Shown: positions 1 through 5,899 of the stretch, in pieces
How the letters are laid out: each line of letters begins with the position of its first letter
Position numbering within the stretch: position 1 is the stretch's first letter
NCBI GenBank assembly: GCA_003501375.1
Contig: DNPO01000013.1
Location: 1 to 7,633, forward strand
DNA: 7,633 nucleotides
Reading direction: 5' to 3'
DNA from: Candidatus Sumerlaeota bacterium
GTDB taxonomy: Bacteria > Sumerlaeota > Sumerlaeia > UBA8349
Translations under genes and position numbers: made by a program
Notes under the pieces: model-generated
Told to the model about the DNA's origin: nothing
Database searches by the model: none
What the model saw: only the letters and a program-made list of their open reading frames with translations

Positions 1-212
1 GACTTAGACTTAGCATGGATGTCCCTTTAATTCGGCTTGGATACGCAATTATCATGGCGATGTAGTCCTGGCAGAAATCGGCAAACAAGCCGATCATCTG
101 CCTAGGACTCACCATCCGCACCTTACCCAACATGCTGCAATACCAGAACATCGGTGCCCGCGTGGTGGAGGTGTAGACCAATACATTTATAATTATTTAA
201 GTTGGAAAAACA
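1..212. other. Left-edge stretch with no supportable gene
   Basis: I see no convincing gene here. One plus frame reads DVPLIRLGY near position 20 but meets TAG at 63-65, then continues open to TAG at 174-176. A second plus frame is open from about 17 to a TGA near 316 but has no usable start early on. A minus frame is open from about 155 to the left edge. None has a good ribosome binding site or a recognisable domain. The stretch could be a decayed gene tail or plain intergenic DNA. The bases GACTTAGACTTAGC at the very start are a short direct repeat. Confidence 0.3.
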
Positions 213-244
213 TTTTACCCGCTGCGATAGCGCAGCGGGTAAAA
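213..244 (-). terminator. Perfect 14-bp hairpin, likely minus-strand terminator
   Basis: The arms TTTTACCCGCTGCG (213-226) and CGCAGCGGGTAAAA (231-244) are perfectly complementary around a 4-base loop. Read on the minus strand, the hairpin is followed by TGTTTTTCC, which is an acceptable terminator T-run. On the plus strand it is followed by ATTCTCAAGG, which is not. The hairpin begins three bases after the stop codon of the small minus-strand reading frame at 248-403. That is the usual place for a rho-independent terminator and supports transcription of that strand. Confidence 0.7.
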
Positions 245-247
245 TTC

Positions 248-403
248 TCAAGGATGATAGCAGCGTGGTACACGTGTTGCAGCAGTATAACCACCACCCA
301 GAACTTTGTGCTCACCTGAAAGTCCAGTGCCTTTAAGAACCATTTTCTGTGCCTCTTGGGTATAATTCCCACGGCTATTAAAAATGATGGGAATTTTTCT
401 CAA
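248..403 (-). CDS. Possible small protein (51 aa) or 3' remnant of a gene, unrecognised
   Basis: This minus-strand frame runs from a TTG at 403 to TGA at 250-248 and ends just before a strong hairpin terminator. The product would contain NSRGNYTQEAQKMVL and GEHKVLGGGYTAATRVPRCY. It is glycine-rich near the end, with no signal peptide or membrane segment and no family I recognise. A very strong Shine-Dalgarno (AAGGAGGT, minus strand, plus positions 419-426) lies upstream, but it is too far (about 16 bases) from the TTG. A weaker AAAGG is about 9 bases away. An internal ATG at residue 21 (31-aa product) is an alternative start. The terminator supports a transcribed gene; the poor start suggests a truncated or decayed one. 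Low confidence as an intact CDS. Confidence 0.35.
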   Translation of the reverse strand: MRKIPIIFNSRGNYTQEAQKMVLKGTGLSGEHKVLGGGYTAATRVPRCYHP

Positions 404-429
404 AAACGCTGGCCTTTTACCTCCTTTTT

Positions 430-439
430 AGTATATACT
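430..439. promoter_or_regulatory. Palindromic -10-like box between divergent units
   Basis: AGTATATACT is a perfect 10-base palindrome and contains TATACT on both strands. It lies between the small minus-strand frame (ending at 403) and the receiver gene (from 528), so it could act as a -10 box in either direction. No good -35 hexamer is found at 16-18 bases on either side, so the call is weak. Confidence 0.25.
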
Positions 440-489
440 GTTTGAGTAATGGACAGAATTCTTGTTCTCCGTTTTTGCTCCTTTTGTCA

Positions 490-503
490 GCCCCCAAGGG
501 GGC
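490..503 (+). promoter_or_regulatory. GC-rich inverted repeat in the leader of the receiver gene
   Basis: GCCCCCAAGGGGGC is a perfect palindrome with six-base GC arms around AA. It sits 12 bases upstream of the Shine-Dalgarno sequence GGAGG (516-520) of the receiver gene. It could be an operator or a leader-RNA hairpin. If translation began at the upstream in-frame ATG at 462 it would instead be coding, but that start has no ribosome binding site and adds residues outside the receiver domain. Confidence 0.25.
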
Positions 504-527
504 GGAAAAAGCATGGGAGGTCGGAAA

Positions 528-908
528 ATGCTTACCATTATCATAGCCGACGACTCACCTATCGCACGCGTCTTCATACAGCGTTGCCTGGAATTTGCAG
601 GTGGCAAGGGTGCTATTTTTATTGATGCATGCAATGGCATCGAAGTATTAGACGTCCTCAAAGAACGAAAAGTAGATCTGATTGTGACGGATTTGAGTAT
701 GCCGGAAATGACGGGTGAAAGACTGCTGGTCGAATTAAAATCGTCGCCAGAATATTGCAACATTCCCGTTCTGGTCGTCACCAGCAGAAACGATCCTGAA
801 CGCCACAAACAGTTGAAAAATGTCGGCGCTTTTGCTGTATTGAAGAAACCCATTATCCCCTCCGCCGTGGCCCCGCTCTTCTCCGCATTATTTCCCGACT
901 ACCGTTAA
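528..908 (+). CDS. Single-domain response regulator (CheY-like receiver)
   Basis: The 126-residue product is one receiver domain and nothing else. It would take a phosphoryl group from a histidine kinase and signal by protein contact. All key residues are visible: acidic pair D8-D9 (IIADDSP), phospho-acceptor D55 in VTDLSMPEMTG, switch threonine T85 (VLVVTSRND) and conserved lysine K107 before proline (LKKPI). The start at 528 is chosen because GGAGG at 516-520 sits 7 bases upstream and the receiver fold begins at once. An in-frame ATG at 462 would add 22 unrelated residues. No kinase lies next to it in the window. The gene precedes an NtrC-type regulator by 136 bases, so it may belong to the same phosphorelay, or act independently. 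The receiver assignment is secure; its partner is unknown. Confidence 0.93.
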   Translation: MLTIIIADDSPIARVFIQRCLEFAGGKGAIFIDACNGIEVLDVLKERKVDLIVTDLSMPEMTGERLLVELKSSPEYCNIPVLVVTSRNDPERHKQLKNVGAFAVLKKPIIPSAVAPLFSALFPDYR

Positions 909-930
909 TCGGTTAGATCAGCCGAATAAT

Positions 931-976
931 GACTTTTGAAGTCTTTTTGGTGCCAAGACACCTCTTGTGTTTTTTT
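931..976 (+). terminator. Two weak hairpin/T-run structures after the receiver gene
   Basis: GACTT-TTG-AAGTC (931-943) is followed by five Ts. AAGACAC-CTCTT-GTGTTTT (955-973, one G-T pair) ends in a run of seven Ts at 970-976. Both stems are short, so termination would be partial at best. Their position between the receiver and the NtrC-type gene suggests an attenuated boundary rather than a clean operon junction. Confidence 0.3.
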
Positions 977-1044
977 CGGGAAACGCATATAAGAAACTGC
1001 CTAGTTCCTGTTGCCTGTGGGGCTACGCAGGAGAAAGATTTCGT

Positions 1045-2463
1045 ATGCCGGAAACAAACGCGACACTTTTGTTGGTGGATGATGACCAGGCAAACCTTGA
1101 TAGTTATGCCATGGGATTCGTTCGCCAACCTTATAAGTTAATTACCGCCCACGGGGGCGCAGCCGCGCTGGATGCCCTGCGTACCCAATCGGTGGATGTA
1201 GTACTGACCGATTTAAAGATGCCCGGGGTGAGTGGGCTGGAGGTTGTTCGAACGGCCGCTGCCTTGCCAGCACCGCCTGTTTGCATTGTCATCACAGCTT
1301 ACGGTACCATCGAAACCGCGGTGGAAGCCATGCGCATGGGCGCATTCGATTACATTACCAAACCGGTGAATCTGCTCGAACTGCGTGGAAAAATTGAGAA
1401 GGCGCTTCAGGTGCGTTCCCTTCGCGTGCGCTCGGCAGAAAAAAATCAAACATCTGCCAAGGATGTCCCTTCTGCAACCTCCAACAAAGGGTTTCATTTC
1501 GAGGGGTTGGCGGGCGAACACCCAAAGATGCGCACCATGTTTGAGCAGGTGCGTCTGGTCGCTCGCTCAAAAGCTTCCGTGTTGGTCGAGGGCGAAAGCG
1601 GCACGGGCAAAGAACTCGTAGCACGTGCCATCCACTACAATTCCCCGCGTGCACAGGGACCATTTGTGCCGATCCACTGTGCCGCCTTTGCCGATACGCT
1701 GCTGGAAAGTGAACTGTTTGGTTTTGAAAAGGGTGCCTTCACCGGAGCAATGGAACAACGCGCCGGACACTTTGAAAGTGCCAACGGCGGTACGGTTTTC
1801 CTGGATGAAATCGGTGAGATTTCGCAGGCCACCCAGGTAAAACTTCTCCGCGTGTTGGAAGAGCGCGAAGTGGTGCGCGTCGGCTCCAGCAAACGGATTC
1901 CGATTGATATTCGCCTGGTCGCCGCGACCAACAAAGACCTCGCGCGCGAAGTGAAAGAAGGACGTTTTCGCGAAGACCTTTTTTACCGTTTGAACGTGGT
2001 GCGCCTGCACCTTCCCCCCCTGCGTGAACGTGCCAGCGACATTCCCGCGCTGGCCCATTATTTTCTCGAAGAACTGGCCCGCGAAAACCAGCGGGAATTA
2101 CTCACCCTCGCTCCCGAGGCAATGGATGCGCTATTGCATCACCCGTGGTATGGCAACATCCGCGAGTTGCGCAACGTGATTGAGCAAATCGTGGTTTTTG
2201 CGACATCAGAAACCGTGGGGCTGGACAGCCTGCCCGCTTCACTGCGCCTGACACAGACAGCGCCAACCGATACCACTTTTGTCGAGTGCTCCGAACCCTG
2301 CACTCAAGATGAAGAAGACAGTTTGGCAGGACTGGAAAAACGGCATATCTTAGAGGTTCTGGAACAGGAACAGGGCAACCGTACGCATGCCGCACGTCGG
2401 CTTGGTATTAGCCGTCGCACCATGCAGCGCAAGTTGAAAGAACTAGGTTTAAACGAAGAATGA
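1045..2463 (+). CDS. NtrC-family sigma-54-dependent response regulator
   Basis: The 472-residue product has the full NtrC layout. The receiver (about 6-122) has D12-D14 acidic residues, phospho-acceptor D56 (LTDLKMPG), T84 and K106. A short linker follows, then a sigma-54 AAA+ domain (about 152-385) with Walker A GESGTGKE (183-190), the sigma-54-contacting GAFTGA loop (230-235) and Walker B VFLDEIGE (D253-E254). A Fis-type helix-turn-helix is at the C-terminus (about 430-470: THAARRLGISRRTMQRKL). When phosphorylated it should oligomerise, bind upstream sites and hydrolyse ATP to open sigma-54 promoters. The start at 1045 is preferred because AGGAG at 1029-1033 precedes it by 11 bases and the receiver begins there; upstream in-frame ATG 967 lacks a site. 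A -24/-12 promoter match at 3836-3852, before the moxR operon, is the obvious candidate target. No cognate kinase is visible. The NtrC subfamily (AtoC, ZraR, HydG and others) cannot be fixed from sequence reading. Confidence 0.95.
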   Translation: MPETNATLLLVDDDQANLDSYAMGFVRQPYKLITAHGGAAALDALRTQSVDVVLTDLKMPGVSGLEVVRTAAALPAPPVCIVITAYGTIETAVEAMRMGAFDYITKPVNLLELRGKIEKALQVRSLRVRSAEKNQTSAKDVPSATSNKGFHFEGLAGEHPKMRTMFEQVRLVARSKASVLVEGESGTGKELVARAIHYNSPRAQGPFVPIHCAAFADTLLESELFGFEKGAFTGAMEQRAGHFESANGGTVFLDEIGEISQATQVKLLRVLEEREVVRVGSSKRIPIDIRLVAATNKDLAREVKEGRFREDLFYRLNVVRLHLPPLRERASDIPALAHYFLEELARENQRELLTLAPEAMDALLHHPWYGNIRELRNVIEQIVVFATSETVGLDSLPASLRLTQTAPTDTTFVECSEPCTQDEEDSLAGLEKRHILEVLEQEQGNRTHAARRLGISRRTMQRKLKELGLNEE

Positions 2464-2530
2464 ACGCACACTGCGACATTTTGGCGCTGATGAAAACTTG
2501 CGCAGAGCGATTGGTTAATAGAAAATGCTC

Positions 2531-2559
2531 TTGAAATTTCTCATCATTGCCCGTATAAG
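2531..2559 (+). promoter_or_regulatory. Sigma-70-type promoter for the stalk-protein gene
   Basis: TTGAAA (2531-2536) and TATAAG (2554-2559) each match five of six consensus bases and are separated by exactly 17 bases. This predicts transcription from about 2566 and a leader of roughly 70 bases before the start at 2635. It suggests the stalk protein gene has its own housekeeping promoter and is not only read through from the NtrC-type gene. Confidence 0.55.
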
Positions 2560-2634
2560 TGGACGTTCCAGATGTGGCAGTGGGAATCCATTGTTCCCCA
2601 CCTGGCCGAACCCGGAAGGAAGGTTTTTCCATTT

Positions 2635-3585
2635 ATGAAGATGCACAACCGACTGTTTTTAGATACAAAAACATGGGGAATTCGCCTGATCTTTGCTGCT
2701 TTGATGTTGGCTGTGTTGCCATTGATGGGGGTCTCCGCACAGGATGATCCAACACCAACGCCCACACCGAAAAAGAGAACCAGTGCTGCCGCCCATCCGA
2801 CACCAACACCTGCGCATGAAGCCGCTGTTCTGGCTGTCCCGGCGGATATGACCCCCACGCCTGCGCCCTCTCCCAGCCCAAGCCCTATCCCGACGCCTAG
2901 TCCAACACCAACTATCACGCCCACGCCAGCACCTTCTCCCACTGCCGCGAGTATCGCACCATCGACAAAAACGGCGTTGGAGACTACGCAGTCTTCTGAT
3001 CTAACGAACCCTCCTACTAAGGAAAATAAGTTGCCGTCTCGTACCGAGGAGGCTACAGACGCACTAAAAAAATATGCCATTTGGGCCGCTTGGATAGCAG
3101 CGGCATTAGCGGTGATTGGCATCGTCTTTTGGCTCCGCTCTATCGCCGTGGGCATGGACCGTGCCCGCAAATATCAGGAAGCCGCGCTGATGGATGATGC
3201 GCCATCGATTGACGAACGCCTGATGAGCGAACTCGCTACCATGCACGTCGCGCTCCTGCGCGGCAGCATTGTGGGGTATTACGAAAAAGCGTACGCCATG
3301 GTGCGTCGCCTGCTCAAATGCCGTAAATTGATGGACGACCCGCATGCCGATACCGATAAAATCTTGCGCGTGTTGCGCTCCGGTTCGGTAGACCCGAACT
3401 ATATCGATACTGTGGAGTCGATCCTGCTACGTTGCGATGCCGTGCTGCTGCGCAATGAAATCCCAGAAGATGTGGCGCATGACAAAATTGCCAAAGACCT
3501 GCGTTTGTTGGTAAATATGCGTCCCCACGCAACGGGCACCCGCAAAGAAAAACACCCAGCACCAACTGATTCTGCGGCCAACTAA
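2635..3585 (+). CDS. Membrane-anchored protein with Pro-Thr/Ser stalk and BatD-like cytoplasmic tail
   Basis: The 316-residue product starts with a signal peptide (hydrophobic about 16-34, likely cut after GVSA at 35). Next is a low-complexity external segment (about 37-110) of PTPTP, PSPSP and PAPSP repeats, a polar linker, one membrane span (about 147-168: WAAWIAAALAVIGIVFWL) and a cytoplasmic domain (about 175-293). The start at 2635 follows GGAAGGAAGG at 2614-2623 and begins the signal peptide; the in-frame ATG at 2572 would put 21 extra residues in front. A further ATG lies at 2641. Residues 215-293 align without gaps to residues 300-378 of the BatD-like protein encoded at 5900-7081 (about 19 identities by hand). 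I therefore infer that it is a partner in the MoxR system, perhaps an envelope-spanning sensor or docking protein. The Pro-rich part probably spans the periplasm or peptidoglycan. No named family was recognised. The 3' end of the gene lies inside the left arm of the large palindrome. Confidence 0.85.
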   Translation: MKMHNRLFLDTKTWGIRLIFAALMLAVLPLMGVSAQDDPTPTPTPKKRTSAAAHPTPTPAHEAAVLAVPADMTPTPAPSPSPSPIPTPSPTPTITPTPAPSPTAASIAPSTKTALETTQSSDLTNPPTKENKLPSRTEEATDALKKYAIWAAWIAAALAVIGIVFWLRSIAVGMDRARKYQEAALMDDAPSIDERLMSELATMHVALLRGSIVGYYEKAYAMVRRLLKCRKLMDDPHADTDKILRVLRSGSVDPNYIDTVESILLRCDAVLLRNEIPEDVAHDKIAKDLRLLVNMRPHATGTRKEKHPAPTDSAAN

Positions 3586-3840
3586 CGCGGACAAGCGAAC
3601 ACCGCAGGGGCTCCGCCCCCACACCCCCGCAAGGAACTCCGTCCCTTGACCCGGGAATTTTGAAAACAGAGAAGGCCCGCTGAGGGATGTTTGTTTTATG
3701 AGGCTCGAAGTCTCACAAAACAAACATCCCTCAGTGGGCCTTCTGGTTTTAAAAATATCCGCGGGGTCTGGGGAACGCGTTCCCCAGCGGGGGTGCGGGG
3801 GCGGAGCCCCTGCGGTGTTCGCTTGTCCGCGTTAGTTGGC
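3577..3840. repeat. 264-bp near-continuous palindrome (nested inverted repeats)
   Basis: Outer arms of 54 bases (3577-3630 and 3787-3840) differ at a single position. Inner arms of 28 bases (3670-3697 and 3717-3744) also differ once, as a G-T pair. The 19-base centre folds into a further small stem (TGAGGCT/AGTCTCA). The segments between, 3631-3669 and 3745-3786, are recognisably related but diverged (for example TTTTGAAAAC against GTTTTAAAA). After a small bulge the symmetry continues with ATTCTG (3569-3574) and CAGAAT (3842-3847). The left arm includes the last codons and stop of the stalk gene; the right arm ends in the -24 box of the moxR promoter. The inner stem could terminate transcription from both sides, although T-runs are short. 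I see no open reading frame or transposase, so this is either a non-autonomous repeat element or an inverted duplication. Confidence 0.9.
3670..3744. terminator. Inner 28-bp stem, possible bidirectional terminator
   Basis: The arms AGAAGGCCCGCTGAGGGATG... and its complement form a stem of 28 pairs with a mostly paired 19-base cap. On the plus strand the stem is followed by GGTTTTAAAA, on the minus strand by CTGTTTTC. This is the type of GC-rich stem seen in rho-independent terminators, but the T-runs are only four long. Located 85 bases after the stalk gene stop, it would insulate that gene from the moxR operon, which has its own promoter downstream. Confidence 0.45.
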
Positions 3841-3852
3841 ACAGAATTGGCT
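3836..3852 (+). promoter_or_regulatory. Sigma-54 (-24/-12) promoter of the moxR operon
   Basis: TTGGCACAGAATTGGCT matches the sigma-54 consensus YTGGCACGNNNNTTGCW at every position except two (A for G after TGGCAC, and G for the second T of TTGC). The diagnostic GG (3838-3839) and GC (3850-3851) are separated by exactly 10 bases. Initiation would fall near 3862, giving a leader of about 50 bases before the moxR start. The activator needed for such a promoter is encoded at 1045-2463. The -24 element is the last part of the right arm of the large palindrome. The match is visible in sequence; its use is inferred. Confidence 0.7.
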
Positions 3853-3912
3853 AAGTTATAGGGGACGCTGCCTTGTGTGGGTCAGGATGTCGCACCGTCA
3901 AAGGAGAGAATG

Positions 3913-4905
3913 ATGCCCGTCGCGAGTGAAATTGAACAGATCAATGCCAGGGTACAGACCCAGGCCATCTTTGTGGAAAAAATAAAAGCCGAGGTGAGCA
4001 AAGCCATCGTCGGGCAGGACCGCATTGTCGAGCGCCTGCTGATCGGGTTGCTTTGCGACGGCCACGTACTGCTGGAAGGCGTTCCGGGTCTGGCAAAAAC
4101 CCTGTTGATCAAAACCATTGCCACCGCGCTGCAGGCCGCCTTCCACCGCATCCAGTTCACCCCCGACCTCCTGCCCGCCGACTTAATTGGTACGCTCATT
4201 TACGAGCAGCACACGGGCAAGTTTTCGGTGAAAAAGGGTCCGGTCTTCGCCAACATTATCTTGGCGGACGAAATTAACCGCGCACCCGCAAAGGTGCAGA
4301 GTGCATTGCTCGAATCCATGCAGGAGCGGCAGGTAACGATTGGCGACCAGACCTATCCGTTGCCGCATCCTTTCCTCGTGCTTGCCACGCAAAACCCGAT
4401 TGAGCAAGAAGGTACCTACCCGTTGCCCGAAGCGCAGGTTGACCGCTTCATGATCAAGACCGTGGTGAGTTATCCGACCAAGCAGGAGGAGCGACGGATT
4501 CTGGACGCGGTCGCCGGGCAGCCCGCGCCGGATGTGCGACCGGTGGCGACGCTGGAAGAAATGCTGGAAGCGCGTCGGACGGTCAACGCGATTTATATGG
4601 ATGAGAAGATCAAAAATTACATTGTGGGTTTGGTGTGTGCCACGCGCAACCCGAAAGAGTTTGGCATTCCCGCCGATGGACTGATCGAGTGGGGCGCATC
4701 CCCGCGCGCAACCATTTATCTCGCGCAGGCCGCGCGCGCAATGGCTTTCCTGCGGCATCGCGGGCATGTGATTCCAGATGACGTGAAAACGATTGCGCCG
4801 GACATTTTGCGTCACCGCCTGATGCTGACCTACGAGGCCGAAGCCGAGGAAAAAACAACCGAGGATGTGATCGCGCTGTTGTTCGACCATGTTCCGGTGC
4901 CGTAA
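3913..4905 (+). CDS. MoxR-family AAA+ ATPase
   Basis: The 330-residue product is a MoxR ATPase (AAA_3 type). These cytoplasmic rings are thought to act as chaperones that activate or assemble vWA-domain partners and envelope or metal-dependent enzymes. Visible motifs are Walker A GVPGLAKT (56-63, catalytic-site K62), Walker B IILADEINR (D119-E120), sensor 1 in LATQNPIEQEGTYPLPEAQ (N161) and an arginine, R178, in VDRF. The C-terminal lid contains GASPRATIYLAQAARAMAF, typical of the family. AAGGAG at 3901-3906 gives 6-base spacing to ATG 3913 and only 3 to the adjacent ATG 3910, so either may be used; GTG 3877 is less likely. It is the first gene of the operon, 65 bases before the DUF58 gene. 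Sigma-54 control is suggested by the promoter at 3836-3852. Confidence 0.95.
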   Translation: MPVASEIEQINARVQTQAIFVEKIKAEVSKAIVGQDRIVERLLIGLLCDGHVLLEGVPGLAKTLLIKTIATALQAAFHRIQFTPDLLPADLIGTLIYEQHTGKFSVKKGPVFANIILADEINRAPAKVQSALLESMQERQVTIGDQTYPLPHPFLVLATQNPIEQEGTYPLPEAQVDRFMIKTVVSYPTKQEERRILDAVAGQPAPDVRPVATLEEMLEARRTVNAIYMDEKIKNYIVGLVCATRNPKEFGIPADGLIEWGASPRATIYLAQAARAMAFLRHRGHVIPDDVKTIAPDILRHRLMLTYEAEAEEKTTEDVIALLFDHVPVP

Positions 4906-4909
4906 GCAA

Positions 4910-4954
4910 ATAAGTCCTATAAGTCTTATAGGGCTTATACGTCCTATACTCTTT
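4910..4954. repeat. 9-bp tandem repeat between moxR and DUF58 genes
   Basis: Five head-to-tail 9-base units run from just after the moxR stop: ATAAGTCCT, ATAAGTCTT, ATAGGGCTT, ATACGTCCT and the degenerate ATACTCTTT. The units are A/T-rich and contain partial dyads such as AAGTCTTATA. Similar YKTYRTY-encoding repeats are, in my memory, common between genes of some environmental bacteria. Here the array lies within a transcribed operon and fills most of the only sizeable gap among the last four genes. Any role in mRNA processing is speculative. Confidence 0.8.
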
Positions 4955-4970
4955 TTTCAGCGAGGGCATC

Positions 4971-5897
4971 ATGCTTTCCGCACCCCCAAAAGACACTGCC
5001 ACCCAGGAAATCCGCGACATATTGCGTCGCGTGCGTCGCATCGAAATTCGGTCGCGTCGCGCGGTGCAGGACGCGCTGGGCGGTGAGTACCGCTCGGTGT
5101 TCAAGGGGCGCGGCATGGAGTTCGACGAAACGCGCGAGTACCAGCCCGGCGACGAAATCCGCGACATTGACTGGAACGTGACCGCCCGCACGGGCAAGCC
5201 GTTTATCAAGCGCTACGTGGAAGAACGCGAACAAACCGTGTTCTTTGCGGTGGACGCATCAGCATCGGGCGTGTTTGGATCACAGCACGAAATGAAGGGT
5301 GAAATCGCCGCAAAAATCTGCGCTGTGCTGGCCTTCGCCGCGATTCAAAATAAAGACCGCGTGGGCCTGCTCACCTTCACCGACCGCGTGGAAACATTGA
5401 TTCCTCCCGAAAAAGGCCGCAAGCATGTGCTGCGCGTGATCCGCGAATTGCTCTACGGCAAACCGCAAGGCAAGGGCACCGATCTGACGCTGGCGGTGGA
5501 CACGCTCAACCGTTCGCTCAAACGCCGGGCGATTGTTTTCCTCGTGTCGGACTTTCTCACCGACGAACCGCGCAAGGCGCTGGCAATGGCAAAACGTCGG
5601 CATGATCTGACGCTAATTCGCCTGACCGATCCGCGCGAAGAGGAACTGCCAGCCGCCGGAATTGTGGAACTGGAAGACGCAGAAACGGGCGAGGTGATGT
5701 TGGTCGATACCGCGAGTCGTTCGGCGCGACTGCGTTTTGCGGCATTCAATCAACTCCGCAAAACGGCTCAGGAAAAACTCGCGCGGTCGCTCGGTATCGA
5801 TGAAATCGTGGTGCGCACCGACACCTCCGGCCCGGAGGAAATGGCGTACCTTGACCCGATCATGAAATTTTTCCGCCTGCGGGCAAAACGGTATTAA
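4971..5897 (+). CDS. DUF58 family protein, MoxR partner
   Basis: This 308-residue soluble protein carries the DUF58 signature: YRSVFKGRGMEF (40-51), REYQPGDEIRDIDWNVTAR (55-73) and the downstream KRYVEER. A von Willebrand A-like fold follows, with the metal-site motif DASAS (D95-S97-S99), KGTDLTLAVDTLN and FLVSDFLTD. It has no membrane segment, unlike many longer DUF58 proteins. Members sit next to moxR genes and probably act as ATPase substrates or adaptors; the biochemical role is not established. ATG 4971 has GAGG at 4962-4965, five bases upstream. The stop is two bases before the start of the BatD-like gene, so translation of the two is probably coupled. Confidence 0.93.
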   Translation: MLSAPPKDTATQEIRDILRRVRRIEIRSRRAVQDALGGEYRSVFKGRGMEFDETREYQPGDEIRDIDWNVTARTGKPFIKRYVEEREQTVFFAVDASASGVFGSQHEMKGEIAAKICAVLAFAAIQNKDRVGLLTFTDRVETLIPPEKGRKHVLRVIRELLYGKPQGKGTDLTLAVDTLNRSLKRRAIVFLVSDFLTDEPRKALAMAKRRHDLTLIRLTDPREEELPAAGIVELEDAETGEVMLVDTASRSARLRFAAFNQLRKTAQEKLARSLGIDEIVVRTDTSGPEEMAYLDPIMKFFRLRAKRY

Positions 5898-5899
5898 CC

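Noticed and set aside
6..176. Plus-strand peptide with DVPLIRLGY, faintly like a motif in nitrogenase-type component proteins
   Set aside because: Only about eight residues fit, a stop codon follows at 63-65, and nothing downstream resembles the family.
17..318. Plus-strand frame open for about 100 codons
   Set aside because: No early start codon or ribosome binding site, no domain, and it crosses the hairpin at 213-244 and the opposing minus-strand frame.
364..398. AATTCCCA/TGGGAATT stem followed by Ts as a plus-strand terminator
   Set aside because: The stem is short and A/T-rich with a 16-base loop, and it lies within the minus-strand small reading frame.
1567..2058. Long antisense frames over the NtrC-type gene, and similar frames opposite moxR and DUF58
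   Set aside because: They are opposite-strand shadows of genes with clear motifs, have no ribosome binding sites, and their products show no domains.
2482..2503. TTGGCGCTGATGAAAACTTGC as a possible sigma-54 promoter for the stalk gene
   Set aside because: The distance between GG and GC is 15 bases, not the required 10.
2749..2965. DNA-level minisatellite in the stalk gene
   Set aside because: The peptide is repetitive but the codons vary and I see no consistent nucleotide unit.
3577..3840. Insertion sequence or mobile gene within the palindrome
   Set aside because: No transposase frame fits between the arms, and I see no flanking target duplication.
4910..4960. CRISPR-like short repeat array
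   Set aside because: Units are only 9 bases, directly adjacent with no spacers.
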